From: Cytophagales bacterium
Lineage (GTDB): Bacteria; Bacteroidota; Bacteroidia; Cytophagales; CCMP332
DNA: 64,000 nucleotides
Reading direction: 5' to 3'
Assembly: GCA_028279065.1 (NCBI GenBank)
Contig: JANQSY010000055.1
Coordinates: 1 to 64,000, forward strand
Shown: positions 61,363-64,000 of the stretch, in pieces
Layout of the letters: every line of letters starts with the position of its first letter
How positions within the stretch are numbered: position 1 is the first letter of the stretch
Position numbers and translations under genes: made by a program
Notes under the pieces: model-generated
The model's database searches: none
The model's input: the letters and a program-made list of their open reading frames with translations, nothing else
What the model was told of the DNA's origin: nothing

Positions 61363-62574
61363 ATGACCAAGGTAAAAGTCGGTTTGGTAAAGGAGGGCAA
61401 AGTCCCGCAGGACAGAAGGGTACCCATGATACCGGAGCAGTGCAGACAATACATGGAAGCCCATCCTGAGGTAAAGATCGTGGCTCAGAGCAGTGATATC
61501 CGATGCTATGATGATCAGGAATACAGGGAGGCAGGAGTGGAAGTGGTGGATAAGGTAGATGATTGTCATGTGCTTCTTGGCGTGAAGGAAGTCCCTTTGG
61601 AGCAGTTGATCGAAAACAAGACTTATCTATTCTTTTCCCATACCATCAAGATGCAGGAGTATAACAAAGAGCTACTCCGAACCATCAAGGAAAAGCATAT
61701 CAGGATGATCGACTATGAACTCCTTACAGATGACCATGGGATACGGTTGATCGCCTTCGGGAGGTATGCAGGAATAGTTGGAGCCTATAATGGGGTAAAG
61801 ACCTTCGGGCAGAGATATAACCTTTTTGATCTAAGACCGGCCCATGAATGCATAGACCTTGAAGACCTGAGAACCGAATTCACAAAGGTCAAACTTCCAA
61901 ACATCAAAATTGCCCTTACCGGTGGAGGAAGGGTTTCTCGCGGGTCCATGGAGGTCCTGAACGGAATGGGCATAAGAAAGGTATCCGCGAAAGAATATCT
62001 TCAAAAAGACTATAAGGAACCGGTCTATTGCCAGCTGAATTCCAGGGATTACCATAGAAAAAAGAATGGTGAAGCATTTTCCAGAACGGATTTCTACCAG
62101 AATCCAGGGGATTACGAAGGCTTTTTCATGGACTATGCCAATGTTACTGACCTCTTGATCGCAGGGGCCTTCTGGGATCCCAATGCACCAGTGCTTTTCA
62201 GGAGAGAGGAAATGATCGACAATGGATTCCATATCAAGGTCATTGCCGATATAACCTGCGATATCGAAGGGTCCATCCCATCAACAAAAAGACCGAGCAC
62301 CATAGAAGACCCCATCTATGATTACAATCCGGAGGAGGGTGCGGAGGCGCCTGCCTTGAGCGAAGAGGCCAATGTGACCGTCATGGCTGTGGACAACTTA
62401 CCAAACGAGCTTCCTCGGGATGCGTCAAGGGACTTTGGCCAGGAATTGAGGGATCATATTCTTCCCCAGCTGATCGCTTTCGAGGAGCAACCCATGATCA
62501 GAAGGGCAACAATCACCAAAAACGGTCATATTCAACCTGATTTTCAATACCTTCAGGATTGGCTTAATAGTTAA
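61363..62574 (+). CDS. Alanine dehydrogenase/saccharopine dehydrogenase-like oxidoreductase
   Basis: The 403-residue protein starts with the AlaDH/PNT N-terminal domain (KVGLVKEGKVPQDRRVPM, then the IVAQSSDIRCYDD region) and continues with a Rossmann region (KIALTGGGRVSRGSMEVLNGMGIRKV) as in lysine-forming saccharopine dehydrogenase. It uses NAD(P). I cannot tell which substrate; saccharopine dehydrogenase (Lys1-like) and alanine dehydrogenase are the main choices. A short hairpin follows. Confidence 0.78.
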   Translation: MTKVKVGLVKEGKVPQDRRVPMIPEQCRQYMEAHPEVKIVAQSSDIRCYDDQEYREAGVEVVDKVDDCHVLLGVKEVPLEQLIENKTYLFFSHTIKMQEYNKELLRTIKEKHIRMIDYELLTDDHGIRLIAFGRYAGIVGAYNGVKTFGQRYNLFDLRPAHECIDLEDLRTEFTKVKLPNIKIALTGGGRVSRGSMEVLNGMGIRKVSAKEYLQKDYKEPVYCQLNSRDYHRKKNGEAFSRTDFYQNPGDYEGFFMDYANVTDLLIAGAFWDPNAPVLFRREEMIDNGFHIKVIADITCDIEGSIPSTKRPSTIEDPIYDYNPEEGAEAPALSEEANVTVMAVDNLPNELPRDASRDFGQELRDHILPQLIAFEEQPMIRRATITKNGHIQPDFQYLQDWLNS

Positions 62575-62582
62575 AATTGTAT

Positions 62583-62601
62583 AATCGCATAAGCGATTTT
62601 T
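62583..62601 (+). terminator. Short terminator-like hairpin
   Basis: AATCGC, loop ATAA, GCGATT and a short T tract 9 bases after the stop codon. The six-bp stem is weak. Confidence 0.45.
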
Positions 62602-62620
62602 AATTGATGTTCAAGCCCCA

Positions 62621-62628
62621 TACCTTTG
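62621..62628 (+). promoter_or_regulatory. -7 promoter element (TACCTTTG) of sucA
   Basis: Exact TAnnTTTG, 20 bases before the ATG. A TTG at 62604-62606 is only 14 bases away, shorter than usual. Confidence 0.4.
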
Positions 62629-62647
62629 GTCGCCATATACCGCAGCC

Positions 62648-64000
62648 ATGGATCAATACTCCTATATCTCCAACGCTGATGGAAAATACATTGAAGACCT
62701 CTACCATCAGTACAAGAATTCACCCGAATCAATAGATCATACCTGGAAGAAATTCTTTGAAGGATTTGACTTTGCCACTCAGAAGTGGGGCGAAGACGGG
62801 CAGGGAGATCTGGATCAAGATGAGTTTAGGGTCTACCAACTGATCGAAGCTTACCGGGAATATGGTCATCTGATCTCAGATACCAATCCTGTCAGAAAAA
62901 GATTGGACAGAAGGGCTGGAGTGGAACTGGAAGATGTGGGCCTTTCCGAAGATGATCTTGAAAGGGAATTCTTAGCGGGACAGGAGATAGGACTAGGAAA
63001 AGCCAGCCTCAGGGATATAGTTGAAAGGCTTAAAAAGATCTACGGTGGAAAAATCGGATTCGATTATTTCGAGATCAGGGAACCGGAGATCCGTGAATGG
63101 TTCAGAGAGAAGTGCGAGGTCGAATGGCTTAACTACAAGCCTACAAGGGACGAAACCATCCATATCCTAAAAGAGCTCAATGAGGCTGTTGTCTTCGAGA
63201 ATTTCCTTCATACAAAATACATAGGCCAAAAAAGATTCTCCCTTGAAGGAGGAGAAAGCACGATCCCCGCTCTGGATGCCATGATCCAGACCGCCGGTAA
63301 TATGGGTGTGAAAGGGATCTCTATCGGTATGGCCCACAGAGGTCGGCTGAATGTATTGGCCAATATCATGGAAAAGACCTACGAGGAGATCTTCAATGAG
63401 TTCGAAGGGAATGCACCTGCGGAGACCACCATGGGCGATGGGGATGTAAAGTACCATCTTGGTTTTTCCAGTGAGGTCGAAACAGATAAGGGAAACAGGG
63501 TCAAGATCACTCTTACGCCCAACCCAAGCCACCTGGAGGCGGTCAATCCCGTTGTCGAAGGTTATTGCAGGTCAAAGGCAGATGATCTCTTCGATTCTGA
63601 CTTTTCTGCCATGCTGCCTATACTGATCCATGGGGATGCAGCGGTTGCTGGCCAGGGCGTAGTTTATGAGGTTGCCCAGATGTCCAAGCTAACGGGATAT
63701 TTCGCCGGGGGAACGATACATTTTGTGATCAACAACCAGCTTGGCTTCACCACAGACTTCCAGGACGCCAGGAGTTCCACCTATTCTACGGACGTAGCGG
63801 ACATCATTGACTCCCCGGTACTACATGTAAACGGGGATGACCCTGAAGCGGTAGTCTTTGCCAGCAGGGTTGCAATCGAGTTCAGGCAGCGTTTCGCCCG
63901 GGATATCTTCGTTGATATGGTATGCTACAGAAGGCATGGGCACAATGAAAGTGATGAGCCAAAGTTCACCCAGCCCAAATTGTACAATATCATAGCCAAG
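62648..64000 (+). CDS. sucA: 2-Oxoglutarate dehydrogenase E1, C-terminus beyond window
   Basis: The 451 codons seen start MDQYSYISNADGKYIEDLYHQY, an E1 N-terminus with the small helical segment that contacts E2. Thiamine pyrophosphate-dependent decarboxylation of 2-oxoglutarate is the role. Characteristic segments are ERFLHTKYxGQKRFSLEGGES-like (FLHTKYIGQKRFSLEGG), GMAHRGRLNVLANI, TPNPSHLEAVNPVVEG, HGDAAVAGQGVVYE and VCYRRHGHNESDEP. Frame is open to the right edge. It needs TPP, the same cofactor sensed by the riboswitch at 52.8 kb. Confidence 0.95.
   Translation, partial: MDQYSYISNADGKYIEDLYHQYKNSPESIDHTWKKFFEGFDFATQKWGEDGQGDLDQDEFRVYQLIEAYREYGHLISDTNPVRKRLDRRAGVELEDVGLSEDDLEREFLAGQEIGLGKASLRDIVERLKKIYGGKIGFDYFEIREPEIREWFREKCEVEWLNYKPTRDETIHILKELNEAVVFENFLHTKYIGQKRFSLEGGESTIPALDAMIQTAGNMGVKGISIGMAHRGRLNVLANIMEKTYEEIFNEFEGNAPAETTMGDGDVKYHLGFSSEVETDKGNRVKITLTPNPSHLEAVNPVVEGYCRSKADDLFDSDFSAMLPILIHGDAAVAGQGVVYEVAQMSKLTGYFAGGTIHFVINNQLGFTTDFQDARSSTYSTDVADIIDSPVLHVNGDDPEAVVFASRVAIEFRQRFARDIFVDMVCYRRHGHNESDEPKFTQPKLYNIIAK

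Overview
The window reads as a chromosomal segment of a member of the Bacteroidota, probably a marine Cytophagales-like bacterium (the lower rank is inference). Direct support: three secreted proteins with type IX secretion (T9SS) C-terminal sorting domains or similar, DUF4270, DUF4293 and DUF1684 proteins, a TonB-dependent receptor, promoters of the Bacteroidota form (TTG, 17-23 bases, TAnnTTTG) and a Na+-pumping NQR subunit. Genes are densely packed, several begin with TTG, and most tail-to-tail gene pairs abut or overlap. No prophage, insertion sequence, integrase or CRISPR array was seen. Almost everything is ordinary housekeeping; the unusual material sits in a roughly 600-base gene-free stretch beside the initiator tRNA.

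Layout. 1-6.2 kb: the start of an outer-membrane protein, a small sorting-domain protein, a solute-binding/histidine-kinase fusion, a sulfide:quinone oxidoreductase with operator-like palindromes, and a dcd operon that contains a lipoprotein resembling an inactivated M48 peptidase. 6.3-12.1 kb: TerC, a thiolase, DUF4293, tadA, sodA, then a Crp/Fnr regulator with a Crp-type palindrome between it and a DUF2892 membrane protein. 12.1-16.1 kb: two T9SS cargo proteins. 16.1-16.8 kb: four 21-bp tandem repeats, two tandem hairpin elements with compensating stem changes, a large inverted duplication of the tRNA 3' flank, and tRNA-fMet. 16.8-20 kb: era-der, an acidic lipoprotein, a SprT-like protein. 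20-26.5 kb: a nine-gene minus-strand operon (leucine dehydrogenase, nusB, ytxH, DUF1573, yajC, cdaR, coaE, murQ, unknown). 26.5-34 kb: an ABC exporter; a DPP4-lipoprotein-SCO-cytochrome c operon; a lipoprotein; an AraC regulator. 34-38.5 kb: a panC-panD-flippase-like-rfaE2-protease-acyl-CoA dehydrogenase operon. 38.6-48.5 kb: a glycogen-synthase half protein, DUF4270 and glmS; a HAD-like protein; ridA-gltX-DUF1684; an AI-2E-type permease; a Tat-exported asparaginase. 48.5-57.4 kb: a cation/H+ antiporter, a TPP-riboswitch-controlled TonB receptor, a TerB-like protein, NadR-like kinase and PnuC, twin TonB_C proteins and a degenerate ureohydrolase. 57.5-64 kb: an AAA/DUF4143 ATPase, nqrF, accD, a saccharopine/alanine dehydrogenase-like enzyme and the first 451 codons of sucA.

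How genes may work together. The Crp/Fnr-DUF2892 cluster and the sulfide:quinone oxidoreductase may form a small sulfide or redox response. The TPP riboswitch marks its receptor as an importer of thiamine or a precursor, with the nearby PnuC-type transporter as a possible inner-membrane partner. The SCO, cytochrome c and nqrF genes point to aerobic respiration with a sodium-coupled entry step. Coordinates, motifs and overlaps are read from the sequence; functions are by recognised family; regulatory links are inference.
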